Shown here one piece after another: positions 8,023 to 16,779 of a stretch of 64,000 nt of DNA. The number at the start of each line of letters is the position of its first letter. The stretch's first letter is position 1. The position numbers and the translations under genes were made by a program. The notes beneath the pieces were generated by a model that was given only the letters and a program-made list of their open reading frames with translations, ran no database searches and was not told where the DNA came from. The stretch lies in contig NZ_JAJNCL010000020.1 of NCBI RefSeq assembly GCF_021025955.1, positions 17,961-81,960 of the forward strand, in the 5' to 3' direction. The stretch is from Rhodococcus qingshengii (lineage in GTDB: Bacteria; Actinomycetota; Actinomycetes; Mycobacteriales; Mycobacteriaceae).

Positions 8023-10482
8023 TTGAACCCCACAACCGTTCCACCACGCTTTCCACTGCAGTGGCGTGGCCACTGGATCTCACACCCGGACGGCGCACAG
8101 ACAGACATCGTCGTCGGTCCAATCCAGCCGCCACTACCACCGCATCCGTTTCACCGCGTGGAATTCGCCACCACAGTCGAACTGCCGACTCCAGTCCCAC
8201 ACGCCCCGTGCCGGGTCAGTGCCGATTCACGATACGTACTGACAGTGGGCGGTGAAGTCGTCGGACGTGGCCCCGTCAGATCACAGGCAGACCGCCTGCA
8301 CTACGACGAATACGACCTCGCTGAATTCCTGGTGCCCGGACCGAACCGCATCGAACTCCTGGTCACCTACTACGGCCAGCCCAATCCCTTCTGGGCACCC
8401 GCGCGTAGCGGGGCCGGCTTCGGCAATCAAGCAGTGGCGGTCTTGGAAGCCCGGATCGGTGACATTTGGCTGGCGACCGACGAGTCCTGGACGGCACGCG
8501 AACTCGGCGAATGGAGTGCGCCGACCGATCTCGGCGCAGACGCACGACTACCCCTCGAAGCGTTCGATGCCACCGCGGCGCCACGTGAGGCCGTACCCGC
8601 ACTCGTTCGGACGGTCAAGCACATGGGCGGGCTCGCCCGCTCCCAGCCACCGACGATGCCGTACGGACGAATGCTCCCCAGACCGATCGGCGCACTCACC
8701 GAGAAGAACGTCCACGCGACGTCCATGTCGTCGGTCGATCATCTCGAAACCGATCTGCTCACGGCCGGGGCTCCGATTCGGCGAGTCGGTGAGATCTTCG
8801 AGCGCCCCCAGCAATACCGAACACAGAACTATGCCCCCGGCGATGTACTGACAGTGGAACCTCACAGTCCGGTGATCATCGAAGTCGACATGGGCGAAAT
8901 AGTCGCCGGTCGGGTCAACTACCTGGTGGACTCGGAACACTCCGTGACCGTGCGGGTAGCACTTCTCGAGAAAGCATTCGGCTACGAAAGCGACTCGGGC
9001 GACGCATACGTAGCCGGCAGTATGATGCGGTCCGAACCGGGCAAATCGAAGTTCGAGGCGATCGAGGTGAACGGATTTCGATACGCCCTTCTGCTCGTGG
9101 AATCGACAGAGCAGACGCGATTCTCACTCGAGCAGTTCGACGTCGACGAATTTCTGTACACACTCGCCGGAGACCACTTCTTCACCAGCGCGGACGCACA
9201 GATCAACGAGTTGTATCGGGCCGGACGTCGCACCGTCGAGTTGAACTCTCATGACGCCTTCATCGACTGTCCGACGCGCGAGCAGCGGGCATGGGCGGGC
9301 GACGCATACGTACACGCGATCACGCATTTGACGTGTTCGGACGACTGGCGACTGGTGCGGCGAAGCCTCGAACTCGGCGACTCACCCCGATCCGACGGTC
9401 TACTGCCGATGGCCGCATCCGGCGATGTCGAATTCATCGACAACATCACGATTCCGGACTGGTCGCTCTATTGGATCCACGGCTTGTCCCTGTACTACCG
9501 CTACTCCGGCGACACCGCCTTCGCTCATGCTCGAATACCGAGCGTTCAACGCATTCTTCGCTGGTTCCTCGCCTACAAGATCGAGGACCGAAACCTGATC
9601 GGCAACCTGCCCGAGTGGGTACTCACCGACTGGTCGGCAGTATTCCTCGACGGATGCAGTTCCATCGTGAACGGTCTACTCGGCCGCGCGCTGCTCGAGT
9701 TCGCCGAATTGAGTGAGGCAATCGGCAACAACGGCGATGCACGGTGGGCCCGTGACGAATATGACTCGCTGCGTATCGGTTTCGAAACGTTCTGGGATGA
9801 GGAGCGCGGCGTCTACATCGACCATGTCGACGGAAAGAACGCACCGGATGCGTGTTCACAAATGGGTCAGGCTGCCGCTGTCGTCTCGGGATTTGCGCCG
9901 GCCGAACGCTATTCCGCACTGACGAAAGCACTTTCAGACGAGGATGCGACGGTGTACCGCAACTGGATCGGTGGAGCCAGCGGTTACTCCAAGGAGCGCC
10001 GGCACATGCACCTGCAGGGCAGGCAGGAAATCGACTGGGACACAAGGACACAAATCACGCGAGCAGAACCGTTCGGCCAGGCAATGGTGCACGAGGCGTT
10101 AGGGAGGATGAACGCCATGGAGCCGCTTCTCACAAGCGTGCGGCATTGGAGCGAATTGCTGTGGGAGGGAAATTCGACCTTCGCAGAGTGCTGGGGATTC
10201 GGAACACCCTGCCACGGTTGGAGTTCCTCGCCGACTTCTGCGCTGATAACCAATATCCTGGGGATTCGCCCAGCCGAACCCGGATACCGATCGGCAGTCG
10301 TCGCCCCTCGCTACGATCTACTGCCCGCGCTCTCGGGAAGCTGCCCCACCCCGTTCGGTGCAATCCGTTTGAAGTGCACCGAGTCGACGATTACCGTGCA
10401 CAGCCCGGTCCCCGTCTCCTTCCGGCGACCTTGCGGTGACGTCGAAAGACTCGCGGCCGGATCCCACGAGCTGACGCCGTAG
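8023..10482 (+). CDS. Alpha-L-rhamnosidase (GH78 family)
   Basis: An 819-aa enzyme without a signal peptide, so probably cytoplasmic. The N-terminal third is beta-sandwich-like (WRGHWISHPD; YVLTVGGEVVGRGPVR, the lectin-like domain). The central (alpha/alpha)6 barrel carries the GH78 hallmark DCPTREQRAWAGDAYV (about residues 414-429), with the general-acid and neighbouring acidic residues. The C-terminal barrel end has FAECWGFGTPCHGW, and a beta domain closes the protein (PTPFGAIRLKC). It releases L-rhamnose from rhamnosides. The start is TTG at 8023 with CAGGACAGGA ahead; no in-frame ATG or GTG lies before the conserved WRGHW. Cytoplasmic location fits the adjacent importer bringing in intact glycosides. 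The released sugar would feed the enzymes at 13.5-18.2 kb. Confidence 0.88.
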   Translation: MNPTTVPPRFPLQWRGHWISHPDGAQTDIVVGPIQPPLPPHPFHRVEFATTVELPTPVPHAPCRVSADSRYVLTVGGEVVGRGPVRSQADRLHYDEYDLAEFLVPGPNRIELLVTYYGQPNPFWAPARSGAGFGNQAVAVLEARIGDIWLATDESWTARELGEWSAPTDLGADARLPLEAFDATAAPREAVPALVRTVKHMGGLARSQPPTMPYGRMLPRPIGALTEKNVHATSMSSVDHLETDLLTAGAPIRRVGEIFERPQQYRTQNYAPGDVLTVEPHSPVIIEVDMGEIVAGRVNYLVDSEHSVTVRVALLEKAFGYESDSGDAYVAGSMMRSEPGKSKFEAIEVNGFRYALLLVESTEQTRFSLEQFDVDEFLYTLAGDHFFTSADAQINELYRAGRRTVELNSHDAFIDCPTREQRAWAGDAYVHAITHLTCSDDWRLVRRSLELGDSPRSDGLLPMAASGDVEFIDNITIPDWSLYWIHGLSLYYRYSGDTAFAHARIPSVQRILRWFLAYKIEDRNLIGNLPEWVLTDWSAVFLDGCSSIVNGLLGRALLEFAELSEAIGNNGDARWARDEYDSLRIGFETFWDEERGVYIDHVDGKNAPDACSQMGQAAAVVSGFAPAERYSALTKALSDEDATVYRNWIGGASGYSKERRHMHLQGRQEIDWDTRTQITRAEPFGQAMVHEALGRMNAMEPLLTSVRHWSELLWEGNSTFAECWGFGTPCHGWSSSPTSALITNILGIRPAEPGYRSAVVAPRYDLLPALSGSCPTPFGAIRLKCTESTITVHSPVPVSFRRPCGDVERLAAGSHELTP

Positions 10483-10496
10483 GTTAGGCGACTACT

Positions 10497-10542
10497 GCGG
10501 GGTGCTGCTGGCTGATGAGGGCAAGCAGCGCCCCGCTTCTTT
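10497..10542. terminator. Hairpin terminator between convergent genes
   Basis: GCGGGGTGCTGCT pairs with AGCAGCGCCCCGC (one G-T pair) across a 14-base loop, followed by TTCTTT on the plus strand. It lies 14 bp after the rhamnosidase stop, so it most likely terminates that gene. It may also serve the convergent CoA ligase. Confidence 0.7.
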
Positions 10543-10549
10543 CCGCCGA

Positions 10550-12022
10550 CTACCCGTCGATCGAATTCCTTTTCAGCACACGAGCATCGCGTAGAGCGCC
10601 GCGTCGCACCTTGCCTGCGTCGTCTCGCAACGGTGTCTCACTGAACTCCACCGAGCGAGGCAACTTGTAAGGCGCCAGGCGCTCTTTCAGATGTGCGAGA
10701 AGTTCGTCCGCGCCAGTATCGTCGGCAACCTGAACGATCGCGTGGACGACGTTGCCGAGGTCCTCGTCGGGCAGTCCGATCGCAGCGCACGTCAGCACCG
10801 CCGGGTGTTCGGCGAGCGCAGCTTCGATCTCGGCCGGGTAGACGTTGGCTCCACCCACCAAGATCATGTCGCTCGTGCGATCGGTGAGATAGAGGAACTT
10901 GTCGTCGTCGAAATATCCCAGGTCGCCCAAGGACTCCCAATCGCCGTGAGTACGCGATTTCGCACCGACGTATCGATAGGTTTCAGGCGTGCCGGGCGCC
11001 CGACGCATCCACACTTCGCCGACCGTTCCACTCGGCAACTCGCGAAACTCTTCGTCCCGAATGGTCATTTCGCCAGACAGCACCGGCCCGACCGATCCCG
11101 GGTGAGTCAACCAGTTGACGCCGTCGATCATGCAGTTCGCCTGGGCTTCTGTGCCCGAATACAACTCGACGACCTTCTCCGGTCCTATCCAGTCGAGCCA
11201 CCCACGTTTGACCACAGGCGGGCAGGGCGCCCCGACATGCAACACGGTTTCGAGTGTCGAAACATCGGCCGCGCTGCGGATCTCGTCGGGAAGTCGGAGC
11301 ATACGGCCCATCATCGTCGGGACTACGTAGAGCCAGGTGACGCCGAATCGGTCTATCGCACGAAGGGTACGTTCAGCGTCGAATCGATCCATCAGCACCA
11401 CGTGCTGCCCCTGCAACAAAGCCATCAGCGAGAACATGTTGGGCGCATTGTGGAACATCGGCGCCGTGTTCAGCATGACTCCGCCTGCCCTGAGTCGCAG
11501 AGCATCGGCACGACCGAGCACCGCTTCAGCGCTCGCTTCCTGCCCCGACACGATCAATTTCGGACTTCCCGTACTTCCGCCTGAGGTCGGAGCTTTCCAC
11601 GCCGGAGAGATCATGTCCGGCAACGGCTCAGCTGATTCGCCCGACACGTCTGCGCTTACGCTCATCCAAGCCCGTCCATCACCTGGTTCGAGTCCTAACA
11701 CCAGCGACGGATTCGCCACTTCCAGTAGCCGGCTCAGCTCGTCGGCCGGCAGCCGGGCCGAGAGTGGTTGCGGAACGGCTCCGAGTTTCCATGCTGCGAT
11801 GGATGATTCGATGTGACGCACACCGTTGGGCAGCGCAATGGACACCATCGAACCGGCAGTGACCCCCAGCGCTGCGAAGCGGCGTGCCAATTGATTCGTG
11901 CGGCGCTCCAGTTCACTGCGAGTGACGCTCTCGTGATCATCGGTCACAGCCAGTCTGTCCGGTGCCTCGAGCGCCAATGTCTGCAGTCGAGCAGGAAGTG
12001 ATGTCAGTTCGTCGGTGCTCAT
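10550..12022 (-). CDS. Acyl-CoA/aryl-CoA ligase (AMP-forming)
   Basis: A 490-aa ANL-superfamily enzyme that activates a carboxylic acid as acyl-AMP and then acyl-CoA. Visible motifs are the P-loop TSGGSTGSPK (about residues 155-164), LYSGTEAQ (A5), GDLGYFDDD and the hinge DRTSDMILVGGANVYPAEIE (A8), with a C-terminal catalytic-Lys region DDAGKVRRG. The ATG at 12022 (MSTDEL) was chosen; a TTG at 12055 would add 11 residues. It is divergent from the LacI regulator and lies between the rhamnosidase and the rhamnose catabolic operon. Its substrate is not evident and nothing in the rhamnose pathway needs it. It resembles CoA ligases acting on bulky carboxylates such as bile-acid or side-chain acids, so it may be unrelated cargo. 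Confidence 0.85.
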   Translation of the reverse strand: MSTDELTSLPARLQTLALEAPDRLAVTDDHESVTRSELERRTNQLARRFAALGVTAGSMVSIALPNGVRHIESSIAAWKLGAVPQPLSARLPADELSRLLEVANPSLVLGLEPGDGRAWMSVSADVSGESAEPLPDMISPAWKAPTSGGSTGSPKLIVSGQEASAEAVLGRADALRLRAGGVMLNTAPMFHNAPNMFSLMALLQGQHVVLMDRFDAERTLRAIDRFGVTWLYVVPTMMGRMLRLPDEIRSAADVSTLETVLHVGAPCPPVVKRGWLDWIGPEKVVELYSGTEAQANCMIDGVNWLTHPGSVGPVLSGEMTIRDEEFRELPSGTVGEVWMRRAPGTPETYRYVGAKSRTHGDWESLGDLGYFDDDKFLYLTDRTSDMILVGGANVYPAEIEAALAEHPAVLTCAAIGLPDEDLGNVVHAIVQVADDTGADELLAHLKERLAPYKLPRSVEFSETPLRDDAGKVRRGALRDARVLKRNSIDG

Positions 12023-12383
12023 GCCTCGCGCTTTCGAAGGTTGTATTTTTCGCAAGTGTGGTCAGTTCCGAGCTAGGTGAATCGCGATGTTTAATCGTTT
12101 CATTCGTTTCTTCGTGACAGTAGGCAGCGGCACCGGGTGAAGTCAAGGCTCGGCGGCCCCGATCGCCGGCGGGTCCCTACTGGCGCGAAGGTACGCAGCC
12201 CGCGCCGCAGAGTCGGAGCAGGTCTCAGCCCCACAATTACTTCCGATGCGCAGCAGGCGAACGTAGGATTTCCCGATACACGACCACACAGCGGTTCGGC
12301 GTTGCTGATTCATGCAGCCGCGAGGGCCTTGTAGGCTGGCTCAGTCCAGCGGACCGAACGCAATCGTTTCAATAGGAGTCTTG
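12023..12383. promoter_or_regulatory. Divergent intergenic region with LacI-like half sites
   Basis: This 361-bp gap has no credible gene. It carries AATCGTTTCATT at 12093-12104, near the CoA ligase start, and CAATCGTTTCAAT at 12361-12373, ending just ahead of the LacI gene's ribosome site. Both resemble one half of the palindrome at 13516-13531. Autoregulation by the LacI protein is inferred. No convincing -35/-10 pair stands out. Confidence 0.4.
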
Positions 12384-13430
12384 GTGACAGTGCACGACGG
12401 TCGGTCGTCTTCGAACCAGGTCATCGGCATGCGCGATGTCGCTGCTGCGGCAGGCGTCTCCATGGGCACGGTCTCCAATGTCCTCAACCGTCCGGAGATG
12501 GTCAGCGCCAAAACTCGATCCCGGGTGCAGGCAGCCATGTCCGAGCTCGGCTTCGTCCGTAACGAATCTGCACGTCAGCTACGCGCGGGACACAGCAATA
12601 CGCTTGCGTACGTCATGCTCGACGGCGCCAATCCCTTCTTCACCGACGTCGCCAAGGGCATCGAGGAAGCCGCCGAGGCCCATGACCTGTCGGTATTCCT
12701 CTGCAACAGCAACAACCGAGCCGAACGAGAACTGACTTACCTGAACAGGTTGGAACAACAACGAGTTCAAGGGGTACTCATCACACCGATGGACCCGGAG
12801 GCCGCGATTCTCGACGAGCTACCCAAGCGCGGTACGCGGGTTGTCATCGTCGATCGACGTCGGGCACGCCCGACTCACTGCTCGGTGACGGTCGACGACG
12901 TCGAGGGCGGGGGCCTGGCCGTCGAGCATTTGCTCGAAATGGGCCATACCAGTATCGCATTCGTCGGCGGACCGCCTTCGATCGGACAGATCCGCGATCG
13001 GCGGGAGGGCGCACTCAACGCCGTTGCGGAAGCCGGGCTCTCACCCGATCACCTGATCGAAATCGACACCGCCGGGCTGACAGTCTCAGAGGGCATCGGG
13101 GCGGGCGAGCGCATTCTCGGCCTCAGCGCGAAGAACCGCCCGACTGCGGTGTTCTGCGCCAACGACCTGTTGGCTCTCGGATTGCTTCAGCAATGCGTCG
13201 CCCTCGGAGTTCGAGTGCCGGACGATCTGGCCATCGTCGGCTACGACGACATCGAGTTCGCGGCAGCCGCAGCGGTGCCACTCACCTCGGTACGCCAGCC
13301 ACGCAAACTCTTGGGCAAGACCGCGGCCAATCTCCTCTTTCGTGAGGTCGAGGACCCCGACCACACCCATGAGCAGGTACTTTTCTCTCCCGAACTGGTC
13401 GTCCGTCGCTCGTCACGATCCACGAACTGA
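12384..13430 (+). CDS. LacI-family regulator, probable rhamnose regulator
   Basis: A 348-aa repressor. The N-terminal HTH (MRDVAAAAGVSMGTVSNVLN, about residues 16-35) and hinge helix (SARQLRAGHSNTLAYV) precede a periplasmic-binding-protein-like effector domain. That domain has the conserved AVFCANDLLALGLL and VGYDDIEFAAAAAVPLTSVRQP motifs. GTG 12384 has an AGGAG site 5 bases upstream; the frame stays open to 12312, but that would precede the ribosome site. The gene lies 124 bp before the isomerase gene, on the same strand. The gap contains a perfect palindrome of LacI type (even, CG-centred). It is inferred to repress the rhamnose genes until rhamnose or a derivative binds. The effector is not visible from sequence. 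Confidence 0.88.
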   Translation: MTVHDGRSSSNQVIGMRDVAAAAGVSMGTVSNVLNRPEMVSAKTRSRVQAAMSELGFVRNESARQLRAGHSNTLAYVMLDGANPFFTDVAKGIEEAAEAHDLSVFLCNSNNRAERELTYLNRLEQQRVQGVLITPMDPEAAILDELPKRGTRVVIVDRRRARPTHCSVTVDDVEGGGLAVEHLLEMGHTSIAFVGGPPSIGQIRDRREGALNAVAEAGLSPDHLIEIDTAGLTVSEGIGAGERILGLSAKNRPTAVFCANDLLALGLLQQCVALGVRVPDDLAIVGYDDIEFAAAAAVPLTSVRQPRKLLGKTAANLLFREVEDPDHTHEQVLFSPELVVRRSSRSTN

Positions 13431-13488
13431 CACGGGCTTACTTCAGCCGCACTTCCGAACGACCACTCCCTACTCAGATGCACTGGGG

Positions 13489-13516
13489 TTGACAGTTGTG
13501 GAGCCCATCACATAAT
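13489..13516 (+). promoter_or_regulatory. Promoter of the rhamnose catabolic operon
   Basis: A perfect TTGACA (-35, 13489-13494) and CATAAT (-10, 13511-13516) are separated by 16 bp. They lie about 40 bp before the isomerase ATG and directly upstream of the palindromic operator, a repressible sigma-A-type arrangement. Confidence 0.65.
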
Positions 13517-13531
13517 TTGAATCGATTCAAA
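13516..13531. promoter_or_regulatory. LacI-type operator of the rhamnose operon
   Basis: TTTGAATCGATTCAAA is a perfect 16-bp palindrome with the central CG usual for LacI-family operators. It abuts the -10 element, so a bound repressor would block initiation. A half-copy (TCGATTCA) follows at about 13537. The LacI gene immediately upstream is the obvious partner. Confidence 0.75.
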
Positions 13532-13554
13532 CATTCTCGATTCAGTGGAGCGGC

Positions 13555-14721
13555 ATGCCTACATTCAGTGAAATCTCGGAAGCGCTCGCGGACCAGTCCA
13601 TCGAATTGCCTTCGTGGGCGTTCGGTAACTCCGGAACTCGATTCAAAGTGTTCGGTTCCGCCGGCGCGCCTCGGGATCCCTACGAAAAACTCGCCGACGC
13701 GGCCAAGGTTCACGAACTGACCGGACTAGCACCGTCGGTCGCCCTGCACATTCCGTGGGATCTCGTCGACGACTTCGACAAGTTGGGCACCCACGCCGCC
13801 AACCTCGGAGTGCGACTGGGAACAGTCAATACCAACACATTTCAGGATGACGACTACAAGTTCGGCAGCCTCACGCATGTCGACGAACGAGTACGTGCGA
13901 AGGCAATCGCACACATGCATCAGTGCATCGACATCATGGATGTCATCGGCAGTCGCGACCTGAAGATCTGGCTACCGGACGGCACCAACTACCCCGGCCA
14001 GGGTGACCTGCGTGATCGACAGGACCGACTTGCCGATTCGCTACGCCAGGTCTACGACCGTTTGTCCGAGCATCAGCGACTTGTGCTCGAATACAAGTTC
14101 TTCGAACCCGCCTTCTACGCCACCGACGTCCCGGACTGGGGAACCTCGTACGCCCACAGCGTCGCCCTCGGCGAGCGCGCTTTCGTCTGCCTCGACACCG
14201 GACACCATGCACCTGGTACCAACATCGAATTCATCGTTGCGCAGTTACTGCGCCTCGGCCGTCTCGGCTCCTTCGATTTCAATTCGCGATTCTATGCGGA
14301 CGACGACCTGATCGTCGGCGCTGCGGATCCATTTCAGTTGTTCCGCATCATGTTCGAGGTCATTCGTGGTGGTGGATACGGGCCCGACAGCGAAGTCGCG
14401 TTCATGCTCGATCAGTGCCACAACGTCGAGGAAAAGATCCCCGGACAGATACGCTCGGTCCTCAACGTCCAGGAGATGACCACCCGGGCCTTGCTCGTCG
14501 ACCGTGCCGCCCTCACCGAGGCGGAGAAACTCGGTGACGTGCTCGGCGCACACGAAATCTTCATGGATGCCTTCTACACCGACGTCCGTTCGGACCTGGC
14601 AGATTGGCGCGTATCTCGCGGTCTTCCCGCCGAGCCCATGCAGGCATACCGCGAAAGCGGATATGCAGACCACATCAACTCCACCCGGACGGGTGGAATC
14701 CAAGCCGGTTGGGGAGCCTGA
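13555..14721 (+). CDS. rhaI: L-rhamnose isomerase (RhaI type)
   Basis: A 388-aa TIM-barrel sugar isomerase converting L-rhamnose to L-rhamnulose in the cytosol. The xylose-isomerase-like metal site is visible: the Glu of VLEYKFFEP (about residue 181), the Asp/His of CLDTGHHAPGTN (about 213) and the DFNSRFYADDD segment (about 241-251). Length fits the RhaI (Pseudomonas stutzeri/actinobacterial) group of about 390-430 aa, not the longer E. coli RhaA. The ATG follows a GTGGAG site. It is the first gene of a tight operon: the aldolase follows after 8 bp and the kinase after 4 bp more. The operator overlaps its promoter. RhaI enzymes also act on other aldoses such as L-lyxose, so specificity rests on context. 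Confidence 0.9.
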   Translation: MPTFSEISEALADQSIELPSWAFGNSGTRFKVFGSAGAPRDPYEKLADAAKVHELTGLAPSVALHIPWDLVDDFDKLGTHAANLGVRLGTVNTNTFQDDDYKFGSLTHVDERVRAKAIAHMHQCIDIMDVIGSRDLKIWLPDGTNYPGQGDLRDRQDRLADSLRQVYDRLSEHQRLVLEYKFFEPAFYATDVPDWGTSYAHSVALGERAFVCLDTGHHAPGTNIEFIVAQLLRLGRLGSFDFNSRFYADDDLIVGAADPFQLFRIMFEVIRGGGYGPDSEVAFMLDQCHNVEEKIPGQIRSVLNVQEMTTRALLVDRAALTEAEKLGDVLGAHEIFMDAFYTDVRSDLADWRVSRGLPAEPMQAYRESGYADHINSTRTGGIQAGWGA

Positions 14722-14729
14722 ATCTCGCT

Positions 14730-16775
14730 ATGACTGAATCGACGAACACCACTGTCGCGCAACTGCTTGCCCGTTCGAACAGACTCGGATCCGATCCGAG
14801 GAACACGAACTACGCAGGTGGAAACACCTCGGCCAAGGGCCACGTCACGGATCCGGTCACCGGTGATACCGTCGAACTCCTGTGGGTGAAAGGGTCCGGT
14901 GGCGATCTCGGCACACTGACCGAAAACGGTTTGGCGACACTCCGGTTGGACCGGATGCGGTCTCTTGTCGACGTGTATCGCGGCGTCGACCACGAAGACG
15001 AGATGGTCGCCGCCTTCGACTACTGCTTGCACGGCAAGGGCGGCGCCGCTCCGTCGATCGACACCGCGATGCACGGTCTCGTCAGTGCCGCACATGTCGA
15101 TCATCTACACCCGGATTCCGGCATCGCCATTGCCACCGCCGCAGACGGGGAACACCTGACCAAGAACGTCTTCGGAGAGAAAGTCGTGTGGATTCCGTGG
15201 CGCCGACCAGGCTTTCAATTGGGCCTCGACATCGCCGAGGTGCACAGGACGCATCCTGAGGCGGTTGGCACCATCCTCGGCGGTCACGGAATCACCGCGT
15301 GGGGCGCATCCAGCGATGAAGCCGAAGCCAATTCTCGGTGGATAATCGAGACCGCTCAGCGGTACCTGGACGAGAACGGATCGGCCACACCGTTCGGTGA
15401 AACGGTCGACGGTTTCACAGCGCTGCCCGTCGACGAAAGGCGCGCGCGGGCCGCAGCGCTCGCACCGCACCTGAGAAGGATCGCGTCTTGCGACCGGCCC
15501 ATGGTCGGGCACTTCAGTGATGCCGACGTCGTACTCGAATTCCTTGCCTCCGAAAAGCTTGCACCACTTGCAGAATTGGGAACCTCATGCCCTGATCACT
15601 TCCTGCGGACCAAGGTGAAGCCGCTCGTTCTCGAGCTCCCGACATCGGCGACGATCGACCAGTACATCGCCCGTCTGACCGAGCTCCACGAGGCATATCG
15701 CAGGGATTATCTGGCCTACTACGACCGCCATGCAACCGCGGACACTCCTCCCGTCCGCGGAGCCGACCCGGCGATCATTCTGGTTCCCGGTGTCGGAATG
15801 TTCTCCTACGGCAAGGACAAACAAACTGCACGCGTCGCCGGTGAGTTCTACACCAACGCCGTCAACGTCATGCGTGGTGCCGAGTCCGTGTCCACCTACG
15901 CGCCTATCGACGAGAGCGAGAAGTTCCGGATCGAGTACTGGGCGTTGGAAGAGGCGAAGCTTCAACGGATGCCGGCACCACGTTCGCACGCCTCCCGCAT
16001 CGCGTTGGTGACAGGTGCTGCGAGTGGAATCGGACGAGCGATTGCGACTCGTCTAGCAGCCCAGGGTGCGTGCGTGGTGATCGCCGATCTCGACGGCGAG
16101 AAGGCCAGAGCTGCAGCGGAGGCAATCGGCAACACGGACGTCGCGATCGGCGTGCAGGCCGACGTCACCGACAGCGCCCAAGTCCACGCTGCCGTGAGCG
16201 CTGCACTCCTGACATTCGGTGGCCTGGATCTACTGGTGAACAATGCCGGACTGTCGATTTCGAAACCACTACTCGACACCACCGAGCAGGATTGGGATCT
16301 GCAGCACGACGTGATGGCCAAAGGCAGCTTCCTCGTGGCGCAGGCCGGGGCGAAGGCGATGATCGATCAGGGCCTCGGCGGCGACATCGTGTACATCTCG
16401 TCGAAGAACTCGGTGTTCGCCGGGCCGAACAACATCGCGTACAGCGCGGTCAAAGCCGATCAGGCCCACCAGGTTCGCTTGCTCGCTGCCGAACTCGGCG
16501 AGCACGGCATCAAAGTCAACGGTATCAATCCCGACGGAGTTGTGCGTGGATCCGGAATCTTCGCCGGCGGCTGGGGCGCCAAGCGAGCTGCTGTCTACGG
16601 AGTCGACGAGGAGAAGCTGGGTGAGTTCTACGCGCAGCGAACCCTTCTCAAGCGTGAAGTCCTTCCGGAACACGTCGCCAACGCCGCCGCGATGATCACA
16701 TCAGACGAGTTCAGTCACACCACCGGATTGCACATCCCGGTCGATGCCGGCGTCGCTGCCGCGTTTCTCCGGTAG
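14730..16775 (+). CDS. rhaEW: Bifunctional L-rhamnulose-1-phosphate aldolase / L-lactaldehyde dehydrogenase
   Basis: A 681-aa fusion. Residues about 10-400 are a class II aldolase/adducin domain: the glycine-rich NTNYAGGNTSAKG phosphate loop and zinc ligands in AAHVDHLHPD (about 120). Residues about 425-681 are a short-chain dehydrogenase: ALVTGAASGIGRAIA cofactor loop, NNAG, a catalytic serine in YISSKNS and YSAVKADQ with the Tyr-x3-Lys pair. The aldolase splits rhamnulose-1-P to dihydroxyacetone phosphate and L-lactaldehyde, and the dehydrogenase oxidises the lactaldehyde. This is the fused RhaEW type known from Bacillus and actinobacteria. The frame is open further upstream (14604), but ATG 14730, after the isomerase stop with GGGGAG ahead, is the natural start. 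Confidence 0.9.
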   Translation: MTESTNTTVAQLLARSNRLGSDPRNTNYAGGNTSAKGHVTDPVTGDTVELLWVKGSGGDLGTLTENGLATLRLDRMRSLVDVYRGVDHEDEMVAAFDYCLHGKGGAAPSIDTAMHGLVSAAHVDHLHPDSGIAIATAADGEHLTKNVFGEKVVWIPWRRPGFQLGLDIAEVHRTHPEAVGTILGGHGITAWGASSDEAEANSRWIIETAQRYLDENGSATPFGETVDGFTALPVDERRARAAALAPHLRRIASCDRPMVGHFSDADVVLEFLASEKLAPLAELGTSCPDHFLRTKVKPLVLELPTSATIDQYIARLTELHEAYRRDYLAYYDRHATADTPPVRGADPAIILVPGVGMFSYGKDKQTARVAGEFYTNAVNVMRGAESVSTYAPIDESEKFRIEYWALEEAKLQRMPAPRSHASRIALVTGAASGIGRAIATRLAAQGACVVIADLDGEKARAAAEAIGNTDVAIGVQADVTDSAQVHAAVSAALLTFGGLDLLVNNAGLSISKPLLDTTEQDWDLQHDVMAKGSFLVAQAGAKAMIDQGLGGDIVYISSKNSVFAGPNNIAYSAVKADQAHQVRLLAAELGEHGIKVNGINPDGVVRGSGIFAGGWGAKRAAVYGVDEEKLGEFYAQRTLLKREVLPEHVANAAAMITSDEFSHTTGLHIPVDAGVAAAFLR

Positions 16776-16779
16776 ACCG

